From positions 403,616 to 467,615 of the forward strand of contig NZ_JH378888.1 in NCBI RefSeq assembly GCF_000235485.1: DNA of 64,000 nucleotides. The letters are read 5' to 3'. How positions within the stretch are numbered: position 1 is the first letter of the stretch; each line of letters starts with the position of its first letter. Below the pieces are notes generated by a model that was not told the DNA's origin, did not search any database, and was given only the letters and a program-made list of their open reading frames with translations. The position numbers and the translations under genes are program-made. Below are positions 8,232 through 16,815 of this stretch, in pieces. The DNA comes from Streptococcus sp. oral taxon 058 str. F0407. GTDB lineage: Bacteria; Bacillota; Bacilli; Lactobacillales; Streptococcaceae.

Positions 8232-9089
8232 CTAACCTCCATAATAGGTCAAACCGTCAACAGCTCTTTGGTAACGACTCACACCATAATCTCCAAAGTC
8301 AGCACCTTGAGCTTCTTTGTACACTGTCCACAAACTCCAGATGGTATCTTGCAAAATTTTATAGATTCGAATCTTTTCACGAGATACTGGAGTTTTGTCA
8401 CTCTCATAGTAGGTTAGGAAATCTTCTTCCTCTTGCTTTGTAAATTCAGACTCCAAAAAGAGAGCTGCCAAATCCCACATTGGGTCATTCATAGAAGAGT
8501 ATTCCCAGTCAATCAAATACATGCGTCCTTGGGGAGACTCGATAAAGTTTTCTGGAACCAAATCGATATGGCAAGACTTTCTGTCAACACCTAAGTCAGC
8601 CAGTCTTTTCTCTAGTGAAAAAACTTCTTTTCGTACAGCTTCATAGTTGGCGTAAGGGATATTTCCCTCAATCAGGGCTTCGTATTTTTTGATTTCCTCA
8701 AAAGGTGCAAATTCCCCTCTTAGTTCTTTGCCTGATGCATGAATGGTCTGTAGAATCGGTGAAATCTTTTCAAACTTGGTCTTGATCGAATTGGAATCAA
8801 GCGTTGTTGCAGATTCAATGTATTCATTTACCTTAATCCCTGAATCAATATCAAAAAGATAATTTTTGACATCAAGATTCAAATCTTTCAACAATTCAAG
8901 ATTGTATTTTTCATCTTGACGATTGATGAGCTTTTCAGTCCCTTTCCCGAAAAATTTAACGATATAGGGTTTAGAAGTTGTTTTAACCAAATAATTCTGA
9001 TTGGTCATGCCCCCCAGTTGTTCAACACTGAGGACTCCCTCTTCCTCAGATAGCAAGGAAGAGATTTTTTCTTTGATGAGTTTCTCCAC
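8232..9089 (-). CDS. licA: choline kinase
   Basis: Phosphorylates imported choline with ATP. The 285-residue protein shows the aminoglycoside-phosphotransferase/choline-kinase pattern: the Brenner-type catalytic segment HIDLVPEN at residues 174-181 and the metal-binding segment IDWEY at 193-197. It lies between tarJ and licB in the same order as the pneumococcal operon. No sequence irregularity was seen. The role in phosphocholine decoration of teichoic acid follows from the family and the operon. Confidence 0.95.
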   Translation of the reverse strand: MEKLIKEKISSLLSEEEGVLSVEQLGGMTNQNYLVKTTSKPYIVKFFGKGTEKLINRQDEKYNLELLKDLNLDVKNYLFDIDSGIKVNEYIESATTLDSNSIKTKFEKISPILQTIHASGKELRGEFAPFEEIKKYEALIEGNIPYANYEAVRKEVFSLEKRLADLGVDRKSCHIDLVPENFIESPQGRMYLIDWEYSSMNDPMWDLAALFLESEFTKQEEEDFLTYYESDKTPVSREKIRIYKILQDTIWSLWTVYKEAQGADFGDYGVSRYQRAVDGLTYYGG

Positions 9090-9105
9090 AATTTACCTCC
9101 ATCTT

Positions 9106-10128
9106 CTACACTTCCCACTTGAACACTGTTTTAAAAGCAGTATTTAGGTCTGTAGCAAAGACTCGGTGAATATCCTTGATTTCTCTCACTGGTTCTTCAA
9201 TATAAAGGATATTTTTCAGACGATTCGCAAACTTTTTAACTTCCATCATCTGAATTGCATTTTCAAAATCAATCCGTCCTGATCGTGATGAACCAACCAA
9301 TAATAAACCTTTTTCTAAAGCATCTCGTGTATTGATATTGACCTTGTACTCGCTCACTCCCATCATGAGAATCGTTCCTTGTGGGCGAATGTAACGAATC
9401 AAATCATTGATAGCTGGTCCTGTTCCATCGCCACCACAACATTCAAATCCATGATCAAAGGTCAGATCCTCAGGAATATTATCAGTGATGTAGCACTCTT
9501 TTGCAAAAGAGAAGAGCTCTAGTTTTTCCCAATGGCGACCAATCACGATAATCTCTGCTTCTGGTAGAGTGTAATTGATAATATTGGCAACCACAAAGGC
9601 CAAACTACCATCTCCGATAACAGCGATACGCTCTCGTTTGCTGTGGGCAAGATTTAAGAAACGATCCATAGCATGCATACCCACACTCACAAACTCGGTA
9701 ATGGCTGCAACTGTATCTTCGATGTCATTATAAGAAACAACTCGGTCTTTTGGAAGAAAGACAAATTCTCTCATAAAGCCATCATAACCACTAGATAGGA
9801 AGTAGGTTCCAGTCATGTAGTTCTCGTAGAACTCCTTATCACTCTGCATAGGCGGTTGATTCGGAATCATAACTACCTTTTGGCCAACTTCATAAGTCCC
9901 AGTTGGATCTGAAATAACCGTTCCACAAGACTCGTGAATCATAGCCATAGGAAGCTTTTTAGCCAATACCTTTGGATCGCGTTTCCCTTGATAGTAACGT
10001 TGATCCGCATGACAAACCGCCATATAATTAGGACGAATAAGGATATGATTCTCCTGATCAATGTCCTCTTCTTGGTATTTTACATTGATAAACTTTGGTT
10101 TGGTCAGTTGATAAATTTGATTAATCAT
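9106..10128 (-). CDS. tarJ: ribulose-5-phosphate reductase (TarJ type)
   Basis: Medium-chain dehydrogenase that reduces ribulose 5-phosphate to ribitol 5-phosphate for CDP-ribitol synthesis. From ATG 10128 it is 340 residues. It has a zinc-site cysteine in MAVCHAD at residue 39, HESCG near residue 65, and a nucleotide loop VIGDGSLAF. A longer reading from a TTG at 10146 is rejected because AAGGA lies just before ATG 10128. The tarI stop overlaps the ribosome binding site, so the two enzymes are coupled. Confidence 0.93.
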   Translation of the reverse strand: MINQIYQLTKPKFINVKYQEEDIDQENHILIRPNYMAVCHADQRYYQGKRDPKVLAKKLPMAMIHESCGTVISDPTGTYEVGQKVVMIPNQPPMQSDKEFYENYMTGTYFLSSGYDGFMREFVFLPKDRVVSYNDIEDTVAAITEFVSVGMHAMDRFLNLAHSKRERIAVIGDGSLAFVVANIINYTLPEAEIIVIGRHWEKLELFSFAKECYITDNIPEDLTFDHGFECCGGDGTGPAINDLIRYIRPQGTILMMGVSEYKVNINTRDALEKGLLLVGSSRSGRIDFENAIQMMEVKKFANRLKNILYIEEPVREIKDIHRVFATDLNTAFKTVFKWEV

Positions 10129-10132
10129 ATCC

Positions 10133-10840
10133 TTAGTCTTTCTCAATCATGCTTTTCGCGATTTTCAAGTCAGTTACTGTTGTGATTTTAAGGTTTGAGT
10201 ATTCCCCTTTTGCTAGGGCAACGTCTTTCCCTTTAATAACAAAAATCTTACATGCATCCGTCAGGATTTCCTTTTCTTGATCAGATAGGGAACCATACAG
10301 ATCCATGAAATCCTTGCAGCGGAAGGTTTGAGGTGTTTGACCTTGATAGAGGTGAGCACGATTTGGAATATCCGTGATAAACTGGCCATTAGTGCTTTCA
10401 ACAATGGTGTCAACCGCTTCTACTACTGTGTCAACTGCATCATGATTTTGAGCGAGTTTGATATTGTCCTGAATCATGCGGAGCGTGATAAATGGACGAA
10501 CAGAGTCGTGGGTAATCACGATATCTTCTGGAGTAATTGGACGGTAGGCATCAATGGCTTCTATAATCTTCTCAATACTGCTATTGCGATCAGCACCACC
10601 CTTGGTAATGATGATACGATCCTTGTGGAGAGAAAGATACTTGTCAACTAAGTCCTCAGCGTGTGATACCCAATCTCCATGAACTCCAACTACAATTTTT
10701 TCAATGCTTGGCTCCAAGACAAATTTTTCGATTGTGTGAATCAAAATAGGACGATCACCCAACTCCAAAAATTGTTTCGGTAAATTACTGATTCCCATGC
10801 GTGTGCCAGTTCCTCCGGCTAGGATTCCTGCATAGATCAT
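10133..10840 (-). CDS. tarI: ribitol-5-phosphate cytidylyltransferase
   Basis: Activates ribitol 5-phosphate with CTP to CDP-ribitol. The 235-residue IspD-like protein carries LAGGTGTRMG and the downstream PKQF lysine at residues 7-22, plus the DSVRPF segment of the family. It is the first gene of the tar-lic operon. It has an AAGGAG site and two candidate promoters upstream. An IspD role is less likely, because Streptococcus uses the mevalonate route and the neighbour is tarJ. Confidence 0.94.
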   Translation of the reverse strand: MIYAGILAGGTGTRMGISNLPKQFLELGDRPILIHTIEKFVLEPSIEKIVVGVHGDWVSHAEDLVDKYLSLHKDRIIITKGGADRNSSIEKIIEAIDAYRPITPEDIVITHDSVRPFITLRMIQDNIKLAQNHDAVDTVVEAVDTIVESTNGQFITDIPNRAHLYQGQTPQTFRCKDFMDLYGSLSDQEKEILTDACKIFVIKGKDVALAKGEYSNLKITTVTDLKIAKSMIEKD

Positions 10841-11117
10841 ATATTTTCTCCTTTATTTATTCTAAAAAACTCATTACCATCTATTATATCACAATCTATC
10901 TTTATCATGAAGAAAAGACAGAGAATCATTTAGTGGAATTAACTCACTATTTATACTAAAAAATGAACATTCTCCAACTAAAATCGAAAACATCATAACA
11001 GATTAAAAAATAAAATTAGGTTATCCTCTATATTATCCATTTAACGTTCGGTTAACATAGAGTTCTTTAGGATATAATAGAAACCTTAAAGAAAACTTAA
11101 ATACATTTTTTAGAATA
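10841..11117 (-). promoter_or_regulatory. tar-lic upstream region: proximal promoter and distal CiaR-type box
   Basis: Proximal: TATAAT at 10883-10888, about 40 bases before tarI, with only a weak -35. Distal: on the minus strand TTTAAG-N5-TTTAAG (11085-11101), the direct repeat bound by CiaR, followed five bases later by a TATTAT -10 (11074-11079). In pneumococcus the lic operon has a constitutive and a CiaR-dependent promoter, which this arrangement matches. On the plus strand the same bases form a TATAAT followed by CTTAAA repeats; no plus-strand gene follows. Confidence 0.75.
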
Positions 11118-11172
11118 CAAAAATAAGCTAGGAAACTGTTCAATTTGTCTAGACAGCTACAGTCCCTAACTT
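11118..11172 (-). terminator. terminator after tatA
   Basis: Imperfect stem AAGCTAGGAAACTGT (11125-11139) / ACAGTCCCTAACTT (11159-11172), followed on the minus strand by ATTTTTG. It ends the efeOBU-tatCA transcript, just upstream of the CiaR-type box. Confidence 0.65.
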
Positions 11173-11202
11173 TCTTGTTTTTATCTATGATGACAGAGTA
11201 GT

Positions 11203-11373
11203 TTACTTTTCCTGATCTTGGTCACCAGCTCCTTTAACTGCCTTTTTAAACTCAGACAGCATTTTACCAATTGATTCACCAAGTTCTGGTAAACGTTTTG
11301 GTCCAAAGATTAAGAGTGCACCTAGAACGATGATAATCAATCCTGGAGCACCGATATCACGTAAGATTCCCAT
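11203..11373 (-). CDS. tatA: twin-arginine translocase subunit TatA (56 residues)
   Basis: Pore-forming subunit of the Tat export system. It translates to one hydrophobic helix (GLIIIVLGALLIFG), then the invariant FGPKRLPELG hinge and an amphipathic helix ending in a charged tail, the full TatA design in a minimal length. The ATG at 11373 has an AAAGGAG site located in the end of tatC; the two genes overlap by 17 bases in different frames. There is no separate tatB, as usual for firmicute TatAC systems. Confidence 0.95.
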   Translation of the reverse strand: MGILRDIGAPGLIIIVLGALLIFGPKRLPELGESIGKMLSEFKKAVKGAGDQDQEK

Positions 11374-12088
11374 TCTTTTCTCCTTTCATTTTTTTCTTTA
11401 TTATCCTCTTGCTAATTACAATACTAAGCTCATAGAGCGAGATTAAAGGAATTGTCATGGCTAGATCGCTAATAAAATCAGCTGGTGTCAAAATAACAGC
11501 TAGTACCAATAAAATAAAGTATGCATAACGTCTATAGGTAACTAAGAGCCCTGGTCCAATCAAGCCAATCGATGTTAAAAAAGCAATGATGACTGGCAAT
11601 TCAAAGATGAACGCCAAAGGGATAGTTGTTTGAAAAACAAAGTCTAAGTAGTTCTGCGCCGTTAATTGAGTTTCAAATAATCCTTCCCCAAGTCCTAAAA
11701 GCACTTGAAGTAAGGCAGGCGTTACAAAGTAGAATCCAAAGGCTAGTCCAAGCAGAAAGCAAATAAAACTAGCTGGAATATAGGCAAAGATTGCTCTTGC
11801 TTCTTCTGTTTTCAATCCTGGTTTGATAAAACTCCAAATCTGATAGACTGTAAAAGGTAGCGTAATGGTAAAGGACATCAGACTCGCCAAGCGCAAATAA
11901 ATCCACAAAATATCATTTGGACCTAATACAATCAACTTTTGATTAAAGGACTGAGTTAGATAATAGTATAGCTGATCTGCAAACAATAAAGCTCCGCAGA
12001 AAACTATAAAAAAGCAGGCTATAACAGCAATGAATCTCTTTCTAAATTCTACCAGATGTTCAATAATTGTCAATTCTTTTGTATCCAT
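11357..12088 (-). CDS. tatC: twin-arginine translocase subunit TatC
   Basis: Signal-peptide receptor of the Tat pathway in the cytoplasmic membrane. The 243 residues have an N-terminal EHLVEFRKRF signature and six hydrophobic helices, with the family's proline-rich FIKPGLK loop after helix 2. It starts one base after the efeU stop, so translation is coupled. The only Tat substrate visible nearby is EfeB, two genes upstream, which suggests a Tat system dedicated to that enzyme. Confidence 0.95.
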   Translation of the reverse strand: MDTKELTIIEHLVEFRKRFIAVIACFFIVFCGALLFADQLYYYLTQSFNQKLIVLGPNDILWIYLRLASLMSFTITLPFTVYQIWSFIKPGLKTEEARAIFAYIPASFICFLLGLAFGFYFVTPALLQVLLGLGEGLFETQLTAQNYLDFVFQTTIPLAFIFELPVIIAFLTSIGLIGPGLLVTYRRYAYFILLVLAVILTPADFISDLAMTIPLISLYELSIVISKRIIKKKMKGEKNGNLT

Positions 12089-13777
12089 CTACTTATCACC
12101 CTGTCTCAATGTGACAACCAAAACAATTATCAAAAAGACTAGCTGACTTCCTAAACCTTCCCAACTTGGATAGATGCCCAATAGGTCGATAGTAGGGAAA
12201 CCAGGCAATAAGTGGTTAGGTGCCATATCGGTCAGCTGGAGAGCATGTACGCTAACGCCTAGCATCTTGAAGGCAAGAACATAAATCATCCACGTCAGTA
12301 GGAAGAAAACCTTATGAGGTAGGAAAAATTGACTGGCCTTGTTCATCAGAAATGCAATAATCAACAAGACTAACAAAGCTAGAGAAATACCTAGGATAAA
12401 CTCAAAACGAGATATTCTCGGTAAAATTCCTACGTAGAATAGAATGGTCTCTGCCCCTTCACGAAAAACTGCTAGAAAACTAAGAGCAAACATGGAAATG
12501 AATGAACCTGTTTTGGTCACAGTTTTCATCTGCGAATCCATAAAGTCATTCCATTTTTTGACTGAGGATTTACTGTGAAGCCAGATACCGATCAAAAGCA
12601 TCATCGCTACTGCAAAAATACCAATAACTCCCTCGATGATTTCACGATTGGCCCCTGATGTTACAGCAGGAAAGGCAATTTGGAGTATAAATGCAATCAC
12701 TAGACTGGCAATGATTCCTGTTATCGCTCCACCATATACCCACTTGAGTCCTTTGCGCATCTTGACTGCTTTTAAAGTTGTGACTAGGGCCATGACGATT
12801 AAGAGAGCCTCCACTCCTTCTCGTAGGAGAATGAGCATAGCATCAAAAGCATTGTAGCTTGCATTGGTATCAATTTGAGATAAATCCGCAATCAGATTTT
12901 CTAATTTTTCTTGATAATCCTTCTCACTTCCCTTGACCATGATTACAGGACTTTCACTTTCGACTCGGGTGTAGAGGGAAGGATTGGTTGTTCTAACGGT
13001 TCCTTCAACTGTCGGCCAAATTGTGATAAACTCTTTCATGGTAGCTGCCCCTGCAGTCTGATCTCCAGATTTAAATTCTTCCAAGGCTTTTTTGAGAAGC
13101 TCGATGCCATCTTTGAGACTTAGATTAGAGGAAGTTTTCGCCACTTCTTTACCAGCTACGAAGTTATCAATGGCAGTTTTTAAGTCATTAAAAGAAGACT
13201 GGATAGCATCATAATCTGTCGGCTCCGTTTCGATACTACTGCGTAAGAAAGAGATAGCAGTTTCTACTTGACCATAATGACTTGTACTGTTGTCTCGGAC
13301 AACACTCTCATTGATCGTCCAAGTTGAATTCATCTTTTTATAGGCTTCTCGAATTTGCTCTATGTCTTTGGAAGAAATTGCCTTATCCAAAGTCTCAAAA
13401 CGTGGTCTTAAGCGACTGACAAGTTTTTCCTTCTCTGCATTCAGATCTATTGGATTTTGTTCTTTTTCAAAAGCTAGAAGAGCAGAAGAGATTTGTGTCA
13501 AATTTTCTTCACTAATTTCCCCTGAAAGAGCAAGTTTCTCCTTGACAACCTTTCCAGCATCCGAATCAGCATGTTCTACTTTTTCAAAATCCGTCGCCAT
13601 TTCTCTAACTAGGGCTTTAGCTTCTGCCTGATTTCCATTTTTTAGAGCCTGAGAGGCATCCGTAATCTTCACAAAATAAGAACTTAGACTTTCCTTAGCA
13701 CGAACAGGAGACATAGCTAACAAGAGAAAAGACAAAGCAAAAAGACAAATACTAGTCTTCCAATAATTTCTGACCAA
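12089..13777 (-). CDS. efeU: EfeU/FTR1-family iron permease with long extracytoplasmic N-terminus
   Basis: Iron-permease subunit. A signal peptide is followed by about 270 residues of helical extracytoplasmic sequence, then seven or so membrane helices. Both iron-binding REGxE motifs are present: REGVE at residues 319-323 and REGAE at 439-443. At 562 residues it is about twice the size of E. coli EfeU because of the N-terminal domain, a form seen in Gram-positive FTR1 proteins. It overlaps the efeB stop by 26 bases and abuts tatC. Ferrous or ferric iron is the expected substrate. Confidence 0.92.
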   Translation of the reverse strand: MVRNYWKTSICLFALSFLLLAMSPVRAKESLSSYFVKITDASQALKNGNQAEAKALVREMATDFEKVEHADSDAGKVVKEKLALSGEISEENLTQISSALLAFEKEQNPIDLNAEKEKLVSRLRPRFETLDKAISSKDIEQIREAYKKMNSTWTINESVVRDNSTSHYGQVETAISFLRSSIETEPTDYDAIQSSFNDLKTAIDNFVAGKEVAKTSSNLSLKDGIELLKKALEEFKSGDQTAGAATMKEFITIWPTVEGTVRTTNPSLYTRVESESPVIMVKGSEKDYQEKLENLIADLSQIDTNASYNAFDAMLILLREGVEALLIVMALVTTLKAVKMRKGLKWVYGGAITGIIASLVIAFILQIAFPAVTSGANREIIEGVIGIFAVAMMLLIGIWLHSKSSVKKWNDFMDSQMKTVTKTGSFISMFALSFLAVFREGAETILFYVGILPRISRFEFILGISLALLVLLIIAFLMNKASQFFLPHKVFFLLTWMIYVLAFKMLGVSVHALQLTDMAPNHLLPGFPTIDLLGIYPSWEGLGSQLVFLIIVLVVTLRQGDK

Positions 13778-14966
13778 TATAGCCTCCTTTCTCTACTCCA
13801 CCAAAGCAGGCAAAAAGACCGCTACCGATGTGGGTTACATACTCATTCATCTTGTCTGTAGCTCCGAGGTTGGTTTGAACCTTGACAAAATGATCTGGAT
13901 CCTTTTGGAAAGAGATAAAGAGTAAACCTGTGTCAAATTGTCCAGTCTTATCATCAATTCCATCCGAGTATGAATAAGATCGTCGTAAGAGCGGCTTATC
14001 TACCTCTTTGGCTAATCGAACATGCGAATCATCTGGTAAAAGACTCAAATCCACTTCATCAAACTCATTCTTTTTACCAAATGGAGCACCACTTTCCTTG
14101 TAGCGACCGAAGGTATTTTCTTGCTCTTCAAGATTGGTTCGATCCCAAGTATCGAGAAACATCTGGATGCGACGAACGGCCATATAGGATCCATTTTCCA
14201 TCCAGTCCTTGCTGTCAGCCCAGACAACACGATCAAAATCCTTTTCTTTGGTCACATTAGCAGTTCCGTCCTTGAAACCAAAAAGATTGCGTGGTGTCTC
14301 CAGACGATCTCCGATAGCAGCAAATCCAGATTGGCTCCAACGGAGGGTCACCGCATTTCTCCCTTTACGGATAAGGTTTCGAATAGCATGAAAAGCAACT
14401 TGCTCGTCATCTGCACAGGCTTGGATAACAATATCTCCTCCAGTATATTTTTCACGCAGCTGCTCTTTGGGGAAGGGGGGTAAATCCTTAAAAAGTTGAG
14501 GACGTTTTTGCTCTAATTTCATCTTTTTCAGGAAACTAGCAGACACACCAAAAGTCAGCGTTAAACGATGAGGATTTAGCCCCACGGTTTCTCCAGTATC
14601 ACTAGGTGGCAAGAGGGCATTCTGACCATCTTTTTTGACCAGTTCTCCTTCTACCAACTTGCTACTATAATCTGTCCAATCCTTAAAAAGCTGGATAATC
14701 TTATCTTTATCTGTCGTATGCAGATCTAGGACAACAAAATAAATATTCTTCTGCATAGGGGTCGTGATACCCGCTTGGTGTTTCCCATAAAAGTCAATCT
14801 TTTCATTACCGTACGAGATTTTTTCCTGTTTGTCTAACCTAGGTGCTAAAAAAGCGGAGGCACCGGAGAGACCGAGCGCTAGCCCAGCACCTCCAATACC
14901 CGCTTTTTTTAGAAATTCTCGACGGTCCATTTTTTTCTCAAAAAAATTTTCGTCTTTCTTAGTCAT
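13752..14966 (-). CDS. efeB: EfeB, Tat-exported DyP-type peroxidase/deferrochelatase
   Basis: Haem-dependent dye-decolourising peroxidase of the EfeUOB system, thought to oxidise iron or release it from haem. A Tat signal (DRREFLKK, Arg15-Arg16) precedes a hydrophobic stretch of Gly and Ala. The DyP family GxxDG motif appears as GFKDG at residues 230-234. At 404 residues it is the usual length. The ATG at 14966 follows efeO by five bases. Folding with haem before export explains the need for the linked tat genes. Confidence 0.95.
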   Translation of the reverse strand: MTKKDENFFEKKMDRREFLKKAGIGGAGLALGLSGASAFLAPRLDKQEKISYGNEKIDFYGKHQAGITTPMQKNIYFVVLDLHTTDKDKIIQLFKDWTDYSSKLVEGELVKKDGQNALLPPSDTGETVGLNPHRLTLTFGVSASFLKKMKLEQKRPQLFKDLPPFPKEQLREKYTGGDIVIQACADDEQVAFHAIRNLIRKGRNAVTLRWSQSGFAAIGDRLETPRNLFGFKDGTANVTKEKDFDRVVWADSKDWMENGSYMAVRRIQMFLDTWDRTNLEEQENTFGRYKESGAPFGKKNEFDEVDLSLLPDDSHVRLAKEVDKPLLRRSYSYSDGIDDKTGQFDTGLLFISFQKDPDHFVKVQTNLGATDKMNEYVTHIGSGLFACFGGVEKGGYIGQKLLED

Positions 14967-14971
14967 ACTGC

Positions 14972-15844
14972 TTATTCTCCATCAAGAAATTTGCCCATTT
15001 GTGATAGAGGTTCACCAAGTTTTGTCACGGCTTCAGCCAATTCTTTGGTGTCTTCTTTTGATAAGTCTGTATAAAGTTTGTAGTGTTCCTTGTCTGTCAT
15101 ATGTTTGTCCAACAAGCTATTAACCGATTTGAAATCAGCTTCTAATTCTTTAACTAAATCAGCATCTGATTTTTCTAGTAAAGGTTTAAAGAGTTGGAAT
15201 ATCTTTTCAGCTCCCTCGATATTAGCGCGGAAGTCGTATAAATCTGTATGAGAGTAGATTTCCTCTTCACCAGTAATCTTACTTGTTGCTACTTCATTAA
15301 GCAAGTCAACTGCTCCAGTCAACATAATCTTGTGATCGACTTCAACAGTCGCTACCTTAGCCTTCAACTCTTTGATATCGTTGACTAATTGTTCCCCATA
15401 ACTTTCTGTCCCCTTAGTTGTGTTTTCTTCCCAGAGGATTCGTTCGATACGGTGGAAACCAGACCAACCTTCATCGGTCTTGTTTTCATCAACATAGTCT
15501 GCTAGACGAAAGTCAATCTTAACATCTGACTCACCAAAACTCTCAGCGATTGGCTCAGAGCGTTCGTAAGCCATACGAACAAGTGGATAAGCTTTCTTTG
15601 CTTCCTCAAGTTTTCCGTCTTTTAAAAGCTGGACAAAACCTTCTGTATCCGTTAAGAGTTTATCAATTTGTCCTTGAACAAAAGTCTTATAATCTGCAGT
15701 TGCCTTATCAAGTAATTTTTGTTTGTCATCTGACAGGGCTGTCACCTTAGAGGAATCACTTGTTCCAGTAGATTTTTCAAAACGGACTGCACATGCTGTC
15801 AATAGCAAAGCTGAAGATAAAAGGACGAAACCTAGTTTTTTCAT
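14972..15844 (-). CDS. efeO: EfeO/EfeM-type lipoprotein (imelysin, peptidase M75 fold)
   Basis: First gene of the operon. The 290-residue product has a lipoprotein signal with lipobox LLTAC, Cys18 being the predicted lipidated residue. It is therefore anchored outside the membrane. The imelysin-like domain contains HRIE at residues 131-134, the HxxE metal-site motif of EfeO/EfeM proteins. It probably captures iron for the EfeU permease. There is no cupredoxin domain, so it resembles EfeM rather than E. coli EfeO. A strong promoter lies 50-75 bases upstream. Confidence 0.92.
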   Translation of the reverse strand: MKKLGFVLLSSALLLTACAVRFEKSTGTSDSSKVTALSDDKQKLLDKATADYKTFVQGQIDKLLTDTEGFVQLLKDGKLEEAKKAYPLVRMAYERSEPIAESFGESDVKIDFRLADYVDENKTDEGWSGFHRIERILWEENTTKGTESYGEQLVNDIKELKAKVATVEVDHKIMLTGAVDLLNEVATSKITGEEEIYSHTDLYDFRANIEGAEKIFQLFKPLLEKSDADLVKELEADFKSVNSLLDKHMTDKEHYKLYTDLSKEDTKELAEAVTKLGEPLSQMGKFLDGE

Positions 15845-15860
15845 TGTTTACTCCTATTAG

Positions 15861-15919
15861 TTCAGGAAGCCTGAATTTATTTTACGTTCCATTATAACAT
15901 GTCTTCACTCATTTTTCAA
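15861..15919 (-). promoter_or_regulatory. efeOBU-tatCA promoter with palindrome in the leader
   Basis: TTGAAA (15914-15919) and TATAAT (15891-15896) with a 17-base spacer on the minus strand. Between the predicted start of transcription and the efeO ribosome binding site is a perfect dyad TTCAGG-N3-CCTGAA (15861-15875), which could be an operator. It does not look like a Fur box. Confidence 0.78.
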
Positions 15920-16078
15920 TAAATTGTCAGAAAATTTAATGTTTTAGGATTTGAAGTAGCCTTTTTCGGTAAAGTCAAAAAGGGCTTGAAAATTAGAATC
16001 GTAGAACTTTTTTCAGATAGTTTAAAAAGTTTGTATTCCACTTCTCTTTTCTCTATAATGGAGAGAAAGGAGATGACT

Positions 16079-16774
16079 ATGACAGAAATGAAACATGAAA
16101 TTGATGCAAACTTTGCAGGGCGACTCAATATACTACGCGCTGGTGTTCTCGGTGCCAATGATGGGATTATTTCCATTGCAGGAGTCGTTATCGGGGTTGC
16201 TAGTGCGACAAACAATATCTGGATTATCTTTTTATCTGGACTAGCCGCTATCCTCGCTGGTGCTTTTTCTATGGCAGGTGGCGAATATGTCTCTGTATCC
16301 ACTCAGAAAGACACAGAAGAAGCCGCTGTCGCTAGAGAGCAATTACTCTTGGATAAAGACATCAAATCTGCAAAACAATCCCTCTATGCTGCTTACCTTC
16401 AAAATGGTGAGTGTGAAACATCCGCCCAACTCTTGACCAACAAAGCCTTTTTAAAAAATCCACTCAAAGCCTTGGTCGAGGAAAAATATGGAATCGAGTA
16501 CGAAGAGTTTACTAATCCTTGGCATGCTGCTATCTCTAGCTTTATCGCCTTTGTACTGGGAAGTCTTCCTCCCATGCTTTCAATCATCGTCTTTCCAAGC
16601 GACTATCGTATTCCAGCCACTGTTCTTATCGTAGCCCTTTCCCTTCTCATTACGGGCTATACCAGTGCTAAACTAGGCAAGGCTCCTACGAAAACTGCTA
16701 TGATCCGTAACCTTTGTATCGGACTTCTCACCATGGGCGTAACCTTCCTCTTGGGACAACTCTTTAGTATCTAA
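16079..16774 (+). CDS. VIT1/CCC1-family transporter (probable Fe/Mn transporter)
   Basis: Membrane protein of the vacuolar-iron-transporter family, 231 residues from ATG 16079. This start is chosen because AAAGGAG ends six bases before it; the earlier in-frame ATGs lack such a site. The N-terminal helix has the family signature NILRAGVLGANDGIIS, and a second conserved run AGAFSMAGGEYVSVSTQKD is followed by a cytoplasmic helical segment and three further helices. It is divergent from the efe operon, which suggests a part in iron or manganese efflux or balance. A -10 TATAAT lies at 16054-16059. Confidence 0.9.
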   Translation: MTEMKHEIDANFAGRLNILRAGVLGANDGIISIAGVVIGVASATNNIWIIFLSGLAAILAGAFSMAGGEYVSVSTQKDTEEAAVAREQLLLDKDIKSAKQSLYAAYLQNGECETSAQLLTNKAFLKNPLKALVEEKYGIEYEEFTNPWHAAISSFIAFVLGSLPPMLSIIVFPSDYRIPATVLIVALSLLITGYTSAKLGKAPTKTAMIRNLCIGLLTMGVTFLLGQLFSI

Positions 16775-16778
16775 GATA

Positions 16779-16813
16779 AAAGAAATACCTCGATGAATTT
16801 CGAGGTATCTTTG
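16779..16813. terminator. bidirectional terminator
   Basis: ATACCTCGA / TCGAGGTAT stem with flanking A-rich and T-rich tracts, between the convergent VIT gene (plus) and the Bce-type permease gene (minus). It can serve both strands. Confidence 0.88.
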
Positions 16814-16815
16814 TT

